Assembly: GCA_016868255.1 (NCBI GenBank)
Contig: VGHN01000003.1
Location: forward strand, 1-64,000
Length of the DNA: 64,000 nucleotides
From: Betaproteobacteria bacterium
GTDB taxonomy: Bacteria > Pseudomonadota > Gammaproteobacteria > Burkholderiales > Burkholderiaceae_A
Direction: 5' to 3'
Positions 1-7,691 of this stretch are shown here, in pieces. The position numbers and the translations under genes are program-made. Position 1 is the stretch's first letter. Each line of letters opens with the position of its first letter. The notes under the pieces are model-generated. The model was not told where the DNA came from and did not search any database. It saw nothing but the letters and a program-made list of their open reading frames with translations.

Positions 1-50
1 GAGGCACGATCCCGTATCGATTGATGGACAAATAGGTACTCGTAACCAAA

Positions 51-1763
51 CTAACGATCCATCTGAACGCCAAGATCGATGGTGCGGGTCACCCCCCTGA
101 GCCGCTCGGGAGAATGGCTCACCATCAAGACCGTTCGGCCCTGAATTAATCTTTCTAGTCCATCCAAAACCGCTTCTTCGCTCTCGCGATCCAAGGCACT
201 CGTCGCTTCATCGAGAAGCAAAATCGGTGCATCTTTTAGGAACGCTCGAGCAATGGCGATGCGCTGACGCTGCCCACCAGAGAGACGGTCTCCGAGGCTC
301 CCTAAGGGGGTATCTAACTGGTCTGGGAGCTTTTCGATGAACTCCCAAGCATGCGATGACTTCGCAGCACTCAGAACCTCTTCATTGCTGGCACCCAAAC
401 GACCCATTCGAATATTGTTCTTAATGCTGTCATCAAACAGCATGACGCGCTGGCCGACCAGCGCCAAGTTTCTCCTGAGGGCATCCAAATCCCAACTACC
501 AATTGGATTGCCATCCAGCAAAATCATGCCCTCATCGGGTCTGTAAAAACGGGAGAGCAAGGCCAGAACCGTTGACTTGCCCGATCCAGACGGGCCGAGA
601 AGCGCTACAACCTCTCCGGGGGAGATCACAAAGGTGAGTTTATCTACCGCGGGAGCATCTTGATGAGGATAGGTGAATGAAACCCCCTCGAACTTAATCT
701 CACCAATAGCTCGAGGGCCGCCGTCGACTCTGGGATCAACTCTGTGGCGCTCGATTAGGTGAAACGGCTCGGACCGATCACCACGTTCATCCGCAGTATC
801 GAGCAGTCCAAATATTGCGTCTGCCGCAGCCAAGCCCCGCTGAAGAGAAATATTCACTGCGGTGAGCCGCCGCATAGGTCCAAACACCATCGCCAGAGCA
901 GTGATGAAGGCAACGAATTCACCCGGAGTTAATCCGCCAGTGGCGGTCATGAATGACGCCAAATAAATCACGGTCGCAACGGTAATGGCCGTAAGGAATC
1001 CGACCAGAGGACCGGCCAGTGCCGACGTTCGCACCACCCGCATCTGCTCCTTCCGAAGGCTCTCGTTAACGGCCGAGAACCTTCTCTCTTGATCCAAACG
1101 TGCACCAAAAATCTTGATCTCGCGCAGGCCGAGCAGCGCCTCTTGGAGCAGTCCGGTCAGCCTCCCATACTTATCCTGTACAACGCCGCTTGAAACCCTA
1201 AGTCGCTGGCCGATCCGACGAATCGAAATGATTAGGAATGGCATTGCAGCGAACACAAAAACCGCCAGTTCCCATGCGGTATAAAAAAGGAAACCGATCA
1301 AGCCGACCAAGACGAGCGAATCTCTGATTAACACCATCCAGGCCTCAGAGACCGCGTCGGCCACCATCTGCGGATCGTAGGTGATTCTGGTCATCATTCG
1401 ACCGCCATCATCCTGCGCGTGTCTCTCAAGAGATAAGTCAAGTTCCTTGGCAAAAAGTGCCTGCCGAAGGTCCTCTACAGTGCGATTGGCAAGGTATTGA
1501 CTACAGAAGGTCACCACATAGTCGGCCAAGCCCCTCAACAGAACCACCAATACCAAAAGGACAGGCACTATCCAAAGGTTGTCTGTGTTGCTCGCCACAA
1601 GGCTCTCATCAACAAGTGGCTTCATGAGTGCGGGGAGCATGGGCTCCATAGCGGCGCCCACCAAAACCGCCACAGTGAGTACAACCATGACTCGCCAATA
1701 ACGAAGTGTGAAACGAATAAGGCGACGGTACTGCGCCCAATCCGCCCGGAACCCAGTGCTCAA
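51..1763 (-). CDS. msbA: MsbA-like lipid A/LPS exporter, ABC transporter with fused membrane and ATPase domains
   Basis: Inner-membrane flippase that moves lipid A-core to the periplasmic face. About 570 residues, the usual MsbA size. The N-terminal third to half is an ABC exporter membrane domain with several hydrophobic helices. The C-terminal ATPase has Walker A GPSGSGKST (about 390-398), signature LSGGQ (about 494), Walker B ILLLDE (about 514) and an H-loop histidine (about 550). I place the start at a TTG at 1763-1761: it overlaps the TGA of the upstream O-antigen ligase (TTGA) and has a GAGAAGGG ribosome site just upstream. The frame stays open to an ATG at 1919, but that would overlap the ligase by 160 bases. 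Translational coupling with the ligase fits LPS export. The family is clear; lipid A as substrate is inferred from context. Confidence 0.88.
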   Translation of the reverse strand: MSTGFRADWAQYRRLIRFTLRYWRVMVVLTVAVLVGAAMEPMLPALMKPLVDESLVASNTDNLWIVPVLLVLVVLLRGLADYVVTFCSQYLANRTVEDLRQALFAKELDLSLERHAQDDGGRMMTRITYDPQMVADAVSEAWMVLIRDSLVLVGLIGFLFYTAWELAVFVFAAMPFLIISIRRIGQRLRVSSGVVQDKYGRLTGLLQEALLGLREIKIFGARLDQERRFSAVNESLRKEQMRVVRTSALAGPLVGFLTAITVATVIYLASFMTATGGLTPGEFVAFITALAMVFGPMRRLTAVNISLQRGLAAADAIFGLLDTADERGDRSEPFHLIERHRVDPRVDGGPRAIGEIKFEGVSFTYPHQDAPAVDKLTFVISPGEVVALLGPSGSGKSTVLALLSRFYRPDEGMILLDGNPIGSWDLDALRRNLALVGQRVMLFDDSIKNNIRMGRLGASNEEVLSAAKSSHAWEFIEKLPDQLDTPLGSLGDRLSGGQRQRIAIARAFLKDAPILLLDEATSALDRESEEAVLDGLERLIQGRTVLMVSHSPERLRGVTRTIDLGVQMDR

Positions 1764-3034
1764 GGGCCCCGGCCCTTCTCTGGAATTCCGTCGTTCGAGC
1801 GCTCGCGAGCAACCGCTGCCAAAAATAGCGCTAAGCAAAGAAAGAAAACCGAACTGATGGATGACCGCCCTAACCAGTTCTGGCTGATCCCGAAGGACGA
1901 AAATGCTATAACCAAGCACACACCATGAAGCGAAGCTGGAGAATCCAACAGACGCGCAAGACCGGTCGCTCTGCCAACTCCTAGAAAAGTCAGCAAGGGG
2001 AGCACAAACATACCCGCCATTAAGGTGATGAACCCAAGAAGACCGGTTGTCCCGAGGAACTCGAAATACAAACTATGGGCTTCGCCAAAATGAGCGTTCA
2101 TAGAGGACTGTCCCAGTCGAATCATCTCAGCAAGGTCATGCGAGTAGTCTCCCAACCCGGAGCCCAACAATGGGTTCGCAATCCACATATCGTAAGCTGC
2201 GCCCCACATCTGCAGGCGATACCCAACCGACGTATTCGGATCTCCTCCGGATAAGAACTGCAGGAAGGTTTGTGTTGCCTCCGACATTCTTGACATAATC
2301 AAAGGGTGAAGGCTCAAGACCCAAGTGAACAATGCGAGCGCCAACAATGCGAGAGCCGTCTTCCCGACAACGCCAAATCGGCGGCGCTGCGAAAACACCG
2401 AGACAAGCAAGACAAAAGACAAGCCAAGGTAGAGGCTAATCCAGCTTCCACGGGTTCCAGAGAGTATTGAGGCATATCCGCTGAGCAATACTGCGGTAAG
2501 GAATGCAGCCAAATAGATTGGCTGACCCCGGTTCGCATAGGCTGCAGTCGCTGCAGCACATGCGAGATAGGCGGAAAAGTCCCCAAACAGAATGGCGTTG
2601 TAGGCACCTTCCGCTCGCCCGAGTGCGCCAACTTGCTCTATCGCGGCTAGAAACACCAGCAAAGAACCAACCAACACGCCCTTCTCAAAAAGTGGAATCA
2701 ATTTATGGTCATGGCGGATGAGATAGAGAAAAACAACGACGCAGCCAAGGGCTCGGGACACACGTTCAAAGCGTGACCAATATTGCTGGGTATCTGCTGT
2801 ATTCATGTAGCCAAGCAACACGATAAGAACAAAAACCAAAAGCGAAAGCATGGTCATCTGGTCGAGAGGGGACAGGCACCGCCAACCCACGTTACCGTCT
2901 CGGCTGAGCGTGTAAACGGAGATCAAGAAAACAAAAATAAAGATCCCACTTGCGGCGCCAGCTAGAACCCCCATGAGAACCGGAAGCAGAAATATCAGTA
3001 TGCGCAAGAGTCGGTTTTCGAGATGTAGTTGCAT
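1760..3034 (-). CDS. O-antigen ligase family membrane protein (WaaL/Wzy_C type)
   Basis: Polytopic membrane protein of about 424 residues with roughly ten hydrophobic segments and a large periplasmic loop in the C-terminal half. The loop holds GSGLGDYSHDL and HFGEAHSLYFEFLG, the histidine-bearing stretch typical of Wzy_C proteins, which transfer O-antigen from undecaprenyl diphosphate to lipid A-core. An upstream TTG (3079) is possible, but the ATG at 3034 starts directly at the hydrophobic N-terminus. It overlaps the MsbA-like gene by 4 bases and so is probably co-expressed with it. The family also includes O-antigen polymerases and protein glycosyl ligases, so the ligase call rests on the MsbA/core context. 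Confidence 0.75.
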   Translation of the reverse strand: MQLHLENRLLRILIFLLPVLMGVLAGAASGIFIFVFLISVYTLSRDGNVGWRCLSPLDQMTMLSLLVFVLIVLLGYMNTADTQQYWSRFERVSRALGCVVVFLYLIRHDHKLIPLFEKGVLVGSLLVFLAAIEQVGALGRAEGAYNAILFGDFSAYLACAAATAAYANRGQPIYLAAFLTAVLLSGYASILSGTRGSWISLYLGLSFVLLVSVFSQRRRFGVVGKTALALLALALFTWVLSLHPLIMSRMSEATQTFLQFLSGGDPNTSVGYRLQMWGAAYDMWIANPLLGSGLGDYSHDLAEMIRLGQSSMNAHFGEAHSLYFEFLGTTGLLGFITLMAGMFVLPLLTFLGVGRATGLARLLDSPASLHGVCLVIAFSSFGISQNWLGRSSISSVFFLCLALFLAAVARERSNDGIPEKGRGP

Positions 3035-3269
3035 AAGAAGACAGGCTGGACTGCTCTCAAGATTTATTGAGAGTAGCAAACGATAGGTTCACAAATGAGT
3101 GAGCGCTCTAAGGCAAGGGCTCACGACTCGAAGAGTTTAAACTACCGGCTCAGAATAGGCTCAAAAGCAACGAGGGAGCGGTCTTATTCATCCGGTCAAA
3201 CGTGTTTCTCGGCAGATCATTAAGTTAGCCGCCAACGGTACCAAGATTGGTTGCTATGTCGTCTATTTT

Positions 3270-3971
3270 TTGAGGCCAGAGGTACGATTTTTGCTTCCGG
3301 GGCGTTGCAGTTCTCTCATCGCTACCAAAAAAGGGGCGTCCGCCATTCCCCTCACCATCTGGCAAACGAACTTCACCAATCGGGTCACACTGCCGGTTTA
3401 CCTAAACTACCTGTTCAATCGGCTGATGGCGCCCCATCATGAGCATCGGTTTATGGTCACCGACGAGCGGGAGACCTTCATTCGGGAGCATTTCCCGCCA
3501 GAGATTCTAAAGACTTATCTGCAACTGCAGATCGGCGCAGCCCAGGCAGACCTCTGGAGACTATTGGTGTTGCAGAAGTATGGTGGGGTGTACATGGACA
3601 TCGACGCGCACCTGGTTTGGCCACTTCATTGGAGCATCCCACCAGAGGCCACCGAACTTTACCTTCGTATCAAGACTGGCGAGATCAGCAATTACTTCAT
3701 TGCCAGTGCGCCGAACAATCCAAGGCTGCAGCGAGTGATTGACAGAGTCGTTCAAAACATACGCGAGCGCTCATCTGAGAACGTCTACAACCTGACGGGC
3801 CCCGGTGTGTTCAACGAGGTCTTGGGTTCGGACAATGTGCCAACCACCTACTATCTGACCACCGTGAACCAGGGCAACTTCACCAACGAATTCTTTCAGT
3901 ACATCGACAAACCCCAGGGGAAATGGACGAAAGAGCAACACAAGGTTTCAGTGCTCAAACCTCCCCAGTAG
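3270..3971 (+). CDS. GT32-family glycosyltransferase (OCH1-like)
   Basis: About 233 residues. The N-terminal IPLTIWQTNFTN matches the opening strand of GT32 enzymes (usually IPKIIHQ-W). The nucleotide-sugar site reads AAQADLWRLLVLQKYGGVYM followed by D-I-D at residues 110-112, the classic DxD metal-binding motif. It likely adds a hexose to LPS or a surface polysaccharide. The start is uncertain: 3270 is TTG and another TTG lies at 3291; neither has a convincing ribosome site, so the N-terminus may be slightly eroded. It runs on the plus strand and its 3' end overlaps the convergent glycosidase-like gene by 17 bases. The roughly 190 bases upstream contain no gene I can see. Confidence 0.75.
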   Translation: MRPEVRFLLPGRCSSLIATKKGASAIPLTIWQTNFTNRVTLPVYLNYLFNRLMAPHHEHRFMVTDERETFIREHFPPEILKTYLQLQIGAAQADLWRLLVLQKYGGVYMDIDAHLVWPLHWSIPPEATELYLRIKTGEISNYFIASAPNNPRLQRVIDRVVQNIRERSSENVYNLTGPGVFNEVLGSDNVPTTYYLTTVNQGNFTNEFFQYIDKPQGKWTKEQHKVSVLKPPQ

Positions 3972-5076
3972 GCTCTGAGCGATCCCTTAAGGTCTCTTGC
4001 ACCATTCGTTGGTATCGACCAAAAGCCTCTCGCCTTCGCAATCGCCCATCTCTGTTGTCCACCAGGCCATAACCGGGCGCAATCAACTGATGCCAGTAGA
4101 CGGTTTCCACCATCTGGGTCGCAAACGCCATCTGGTAATAGGCCACCATGTAATCCTCATACTCCTCCTCTGAGACGCACTCAGTTTCGCTGGTGGGGGC
4201 GTAGGGGGCCGTTCCCTTGATCGGCCAATTCACCTCTGTAACAAGCAACTGTGGGTTCGCCACCTTGGAACTCATGGAGGTCAGCGCAGAGAGCAGTTGA
4301 ATTTTTCGAGTGGCATTGAAGACACCAAGTTGTGGGTTCATCGGATGCCCGCATCGGTCTACGTAGAGCAGAGCAGATACTTGATCGAACTGAATGGTTC
4401 GGGTGTTGAACAGGGCTCTGGCGGTATGGTGATATTCGAAGTCGATGACAGCCGGGCCGCAGAGTTTGATATCTGCCGCGTAAGTGTCTCGCGCAGCCTG
4501 GAAGACCTCAAGGAAGTCCAAGTACTCCGACACGCTGTAGAAACCCCACTTGGCTCGATTGATGGCATTGCCGACCTGAGCCTTAGAGATCAGGCCCTGA
4601 AGTGCCGAGAGAGCCACGCGCGCTTGGCGCTCCAAGTTCGTTGTGTCACTAATAGTTCGGGGATCCTGCAGCAGGTTCACCATGACATTGCAGCCCCTGC
4701 GATGCCAACCTTCAATGAATCGCAGGTAGTGGGACAAGTCCTCGAGCTTCCAGAACGGCAGTCGCACCAAGACCTCGGTCACACCCAACTCGGCCACCAA
4801 ATCGTACTGAATATCGCCACGCTCAAGGCTCACACCCATGCCAAAAAAGTTGGCTGGGGCTTGCCTTGGCCGAGGACTCTGCGGCCTGAGCAGTGATTTC
4901 AGCCCCATGGCAATCATGGCGCTCGGGAGAACCACGCCTGCCGTCGCAAACATCTTGAGGAGATCGGGCCAATGCTGTGCCCGCATTCGTCGCTTGAAGG
5001 CCTTGTCGAGAATGATCTTGGGCTGATCTGAGTGCTCGTCCCACTCAAACGATCGATGAGAACTCAGCAAAGTCAT
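3955..5076 (-). CDS. Glycoside-hydrolase-like TIM-barrel protein in LPS cluster
   Basis: Protein of 373 residues with a hydrophobic segment near residues 40-60 (GVVLPSAMIAMGL), then a barrel-like domain resembling clan GH-A glycosidases (GMGVSLERGD, LVRLPFW, MVNLLQDP). LLVTEVNWP carries a glutamate placed like the clan nucleophile. The segment that usually carries the acid/base glutamate reads QVGNAINRAKWG, with alanine where E would be expected, so activity is doubtful. The ATG at 5076 is chosen because it forms an ATGA overlap with the stop of the upstream heptosyltransferase-like gene; the open frame continues to 5319 but inside that gene. It may trim or bind a glycan during LPS assembly, perhaps membrane-anchored. 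Specific substrate unknown. Confidence 0.55.
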   Translation of the reverse strand: MTLLSSHRSFEWDEHSDQPKIILDKAFKRRMRAQHWPDLLKMFATAGVVLPSAMIAMGLKSLLRPQSPRPRQAPANFFGMGVSLERGDIQYDLVAELGVTEVLVRLPFWKLEDLSHYLRFIEGWHRRGCNVMVNLLQDPRTISDTTNLERQARVALSALQGLISKAQVGNAINRAKWGFYSVSEYLDFLEVFQAARDTYAADIKLCGPAVIDFEYHHTARALFNTRTIQFDQVSALLYVDRCGHPMNPQLGVFNATRKIQLLSALTSMSSKVANPQLLVTEVNWPIKGTAPYAPTSETECVSEEEYEDYMVAYYQMAFATQMVETVYWHQLIAPGYGLVDNRDGRLRRREAFGRYQRMVQETLRDRSEPTGEV

Positions 5077-6062
5077 GTCAACGTCTTCCTCATCGCCAGG
5101 ACGATGCTCTCCAACACCTCTGCTGAGAGAGGGCCGGAGAGCATGAAGTTCGATTGCCGCTCTCGATCGTTCAGAGGCTCCCAGCGCCTGCTGCTTGCGA
5201 ATACCGAGGCTCCAAAGAAAGAGAGTGTCTGGATGTTCACAGAACCGGCGAGATGCATGGGGCCTGTCGAGGTGCTCACAAACAAGGTGCAGGCCTGCAG
5301 GAATGCGCAAAAAGCCCAAAGGCTGGGCAGGCTTTGAACCAGGTCCGCCTCAAAATCTAGACTCGCCCTTACCTGATCGTATGCAGCCAAGTCGTCCGGC
5401 CCAAAGGTGAACACCACGTGCACACCGGGAGCCTCTGAGGCGAGGCGCGCAAGCCGAATGTAATCCGACAGAGCCAAGTTCCCATCACTGCTGCCCCCAA
5501 AACCCGGGTGGAACACAACAATCTTCCGCCCACCACAGGCACGCAAAATTTCCGCCACCGGCGTGTCATCAAGCACTGCCGTTGGCGGGACCAACAACGG
5601 TCTTCGGAAGACCTGCGGCAGGTCTGGAAACAATTGCTTACCCAATTCCAAGTTGTAGGACCACTCCGGCTTTTCTACGCGACTGCGCCGTTGAACAACC
5701 CGATCATTGAAGAAAATCTGGGCAAACTTCGTTGCGGGACCAATCCTGCTTGGAATGCCAGCCCACCAGAGCAGAAAACCCAGGCGGATATTGATAAAAC
5801 AACTAATACTCGCGAGGACTCTTGCACGCTTGAGACGATGGAGCGTTTGAACAAAGCCTCGCCAACCTGGTTCATAGAGCAGCACTTCATCGATGAAAGG
5901 AATCTGACGGGCAAATTCCCAATTCACTCGAGCAACCAAGACAGTTAGTTTTGTTTCTGGAGATACCTGCTTGATGGCCCAGCACAGTGGAAGCGCCAGA
6001 ACAAAGTCACCGATCTTGTCGTGCCGGGTGACGAGCACGTGTGAGACATCACTTTCGGCCAA
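5073..6062 (-). CDS. GT9-family glycosyltransferase (heptosyltransferase-like)
   Basis: About 329 residues with the GT9 fold. The N-terminus reads VLVTRHDKIGDFVLALPLCW, the hallmark 'R-D-iGD-vl-lP' of ADP-heptose:LPS heptosyltransferases. The C-terminal half has VVFHPGFGGSSDGN and the donor-site stretch FVSTSTGPMHLAGSVNIQTL. It probably transfers a heptose to the inner core at the cytoplasmic membrane face. It overlaps the WaaE-like gene upstream by 14 bases and the glycosidase-like gene downstream by 4, making a coupled chain. I cannot say which heptose position it serves (WaaC, WaaF or WaaQ type). Confidence 0.82.
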   Translation of the reverse strand: MAESDVSHVLVTRHDKIGDFVLALPLCWAIKQVSPETKLTVLVARVNWEFARQIPFIDEVLLYEPGWRGFVQTLHRLKRARVLASISCFINIRLGFLLWWAGIPSRIGPATKFAQIFFNDRVVQRRSRVEKPEWSYNLELGKQLFPDLPQVFRRPLLVPPTAVLDDTPVAEILRACGGRKIVVFHPGFGGSSDGNLALSDYIRLARLASEAPGVHVVFTFGPDDLAAYDQVRASLDFEADLVQSLPSLWAFCAFLQACTLFVSTSTGPMHLAGSVNIQTLSFFGASVFASSRRWEPLNDRERQSNFMLSGPLSAEVLESIVLAMRKTLT

Positions 6063-6807
6063 GGCGTGAATCCCGATTGGCTTCGTACAACTTCATGTAC
6101 TTGTAAAAGTTTGTGGCCATATGCGAAAAGGCAATCAAGAGGCCCACATGGCCATCGAGAAACCCCCGCTTCATTACATACGTTCTGAAAAAAGAGTAGA
6201 CGCCGCTGAACACCGCTTTGGTGGGACTGGATGTCTTTGTTCCCTTGTTGCTCTCGGCGTAGAGAGTGGAGTAACGGTCTACCTTCACGATGAAGTCGGA
6301 CATCGACAGGTAGCTGAAGTGCAACACACTCCCCCCAACGAACTCCTGCACGATCAAGCCGTCGACCTGAATGTTCTCGTGCACATGCGCCGGGGGAAAC
6401 CCCGTGACCCGCCGGTTGTAGAGGCGGCGAATTTTCTGATTGTTCCAGCCGCAATACCTCACTTGCTGGTCTCGGTAAAACGCTTTGAAGTTCAGGAGAT
6501 ATACCGCGTTGTCATCCAGGCGCGATGACAACAATGCATCGACCAACGCCGGCTCCAAGGCCTCATCGGAATCTAGTATCAGCACCCAATCATGCAGAGC
6601 TAGCGCAGCGGCCCGGTTCTTTGTGGGCCCAAACCCGTCAAAGTACCCGTCAAACAACCTTACATTCGCGAAGCGCTTGGCGATCTCCTGCGAGCCATCT
6701 GTGGAGCCATTGTCATAGACCACCACGTCATCAAACCGAGGAAGGCTCTTAAGCGCCTTCTCGAGGGTGGCTGCGCCATCTCGCACAATCATCACCACCG
6801 AGATCAT
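6049..6807 (-). CDS. GT2-family LPS core glycosyltransferase (WaaE/KdtX-like)
   Basis: About 252 residues. ISVVMIVRDGAATLEKALKS opens a GT-A domain; VVVYDNGSTDGS and WVLILDSDEAL (D-S-D at about 79-81) form the nucleotide-sugar and metal site. KIRRLYNRR and PPAHVHENI match the WaaE/KdtX subfamily, which adds glucose or a similar sugar to inner-core heptose. The C-terminal region (FFRTYVMKRGFLDG) is the membrane-associated tail common in the subfamily. The stop of the LPS kinase gene overlaps its start by 4 bases (6804-6807), and its 3' end overlaps the heptosyltransferase-like gene. Confidence 0.82.
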   Translation of the reverse strand: MISVVMIVRDGAATLEKALKSLPRFDDVVVYDNGSTDGSQEIAKRFANVRLFDGYFDGFGPTKNRAAALALHDWVLILDSDEALEPALVDALLSSRLDDNAVYLLNFKAFYRDQQVRYCGWNNQKIRRLYNRRVTGFPPAHVHENIQVDGLIVQEFVGGSVLHFSYLSMSDFIVKVDRYSTLYAESNKGTKTSSPTKAVFSGVYSFFRTYVMKRGFLDGHVGLLIAFSHMATNFYKYMKLYEANRDSRLGRK

Positions 6808-7691
6808 GTGGAGCCCCCAGCAGGACTGCCCTTGCCAAGCCAGGCCCGAAGGGAGTTCTTCAGTCGTTCTTCCCGAGTGGCCTTGGCCTTGTGCCCTTGA
6901 GATGCACGCCGTGCAGCCTGCAAAAGCGTATGCATGGGCTGCTCGAACACCTCCGCATAACCGCTCACCACGATTCGTAAATCGTCATCGCCCGCCCATA
7001 AGAACCGCAGATTGTGCATACGTTGTTGAGGCGACCAGGTGCCAAAAGACATGCGGTTAAGGTCTACTAATTCGAATCGATAGGCTGGTGAAGTCGATGA
7101 ACGCATCTCAAGCACCGGCAGAGACAGTGATTCGTTGTCTCGCGCAGTCCGCTCCTGACTGCCCGGGGGCGTCACAAGAATATTTCCTGGGGAGTAATCA
7201 CGATGCAAAACGCCAAGGTCGTGAAGTTGGCAGGTGTATCGCCCAAAGGCGGTCAAAACGCCTTCACGATCCAAACGATTCGCATCGAGCAGAACATCAC
7301 GAAGCGGAAATACACCGGATGAACTCGGGAGGTATTCGGACACGTAAAAGCTCTTTTGCAAACGCGCTCGGCTTCCATACTCCAGATAACCCAGCGGCCT
7401 CGGGGTATGAAGCCCGAGTGCAATCAGTGCACTTGCGTTCTCGAAGGAGCGTTTCGCCTTGGAGGCGCGAAAGCCACCATAGATCCACTGCCGTATGCCC
7501 CAGGGAATTCCAAAGGCTTTTACGGCCAAGGACTTGCCATGCCAGTCAAGTGCCCAAATGGTGTTGCGGCCGGTATAAATGGGTTCACCGGTCGGCGCAG
7601 CATCGCAAATCTCCAATAACTCCGATGGGGTCACGCCAGCAGACGCATGCACCTCCAACACCCGCAGGCTTCGCTCAGCGGCGAAAGACAT
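6804..7691 (-). CDS. Lipopolysaccharide kinase, InaA/WaaP/KdkA family
   Basis: About 295 residues, a protein-kinase-like fold that phosphorylates LPS core sugars (heptose or Kdo). SLAVKAFG carries the ATP-binding lysine (about 58), VLHRDYSPGNILV the catalytic loop (H163, D165, N170) and ELVDLNRMS the metal-binding aspartate (about 210). The ATG at 7691 is chosen because it overlaps the stop of the upstream fusion gene by 17 bases; the frame runs open to 7853 only inside that gene. Position in a minus-strand chain of core glycosyltransferases supports the LPS role. The exact acceptor sugar cannot be read from sequence. Confidence 0.8.
   Translation of the reverse strand: MSFAAERSLRVLEVHASAGVTPSELLEICDAAPTGEPIYTGRNTIWALDWHGKSLAVKAFGIPWGIRQWIYGGFRASKAKRSFENASALIALGLHTPRPLGYLEYGSRARLQKSFYVSEYLPSSSGVFPLRDVLLDANRLDREGVLTAFGRYTCQLHDLGVLHRDYSPGNILVTPPGSQERTARDNESLSLPVLEMRSSTSPAYRFELVDLNRMSFGTWSPQQRMHNLRFLWAGDDDLRIVVSGYAEVFEQPMHTLLQAARRASQGHKAKATREERLKNSLRAWLGKGSPAGGST

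Noticed and set aside
1764-1919. N-terminal extension of the MsbA-like protein to ATG 1919
   Set aside because: It would overlap the O-antigen ligase by 160 bases, has no homology-like pattern, and a TTG with a ribosome site overlaps the ligase stop.
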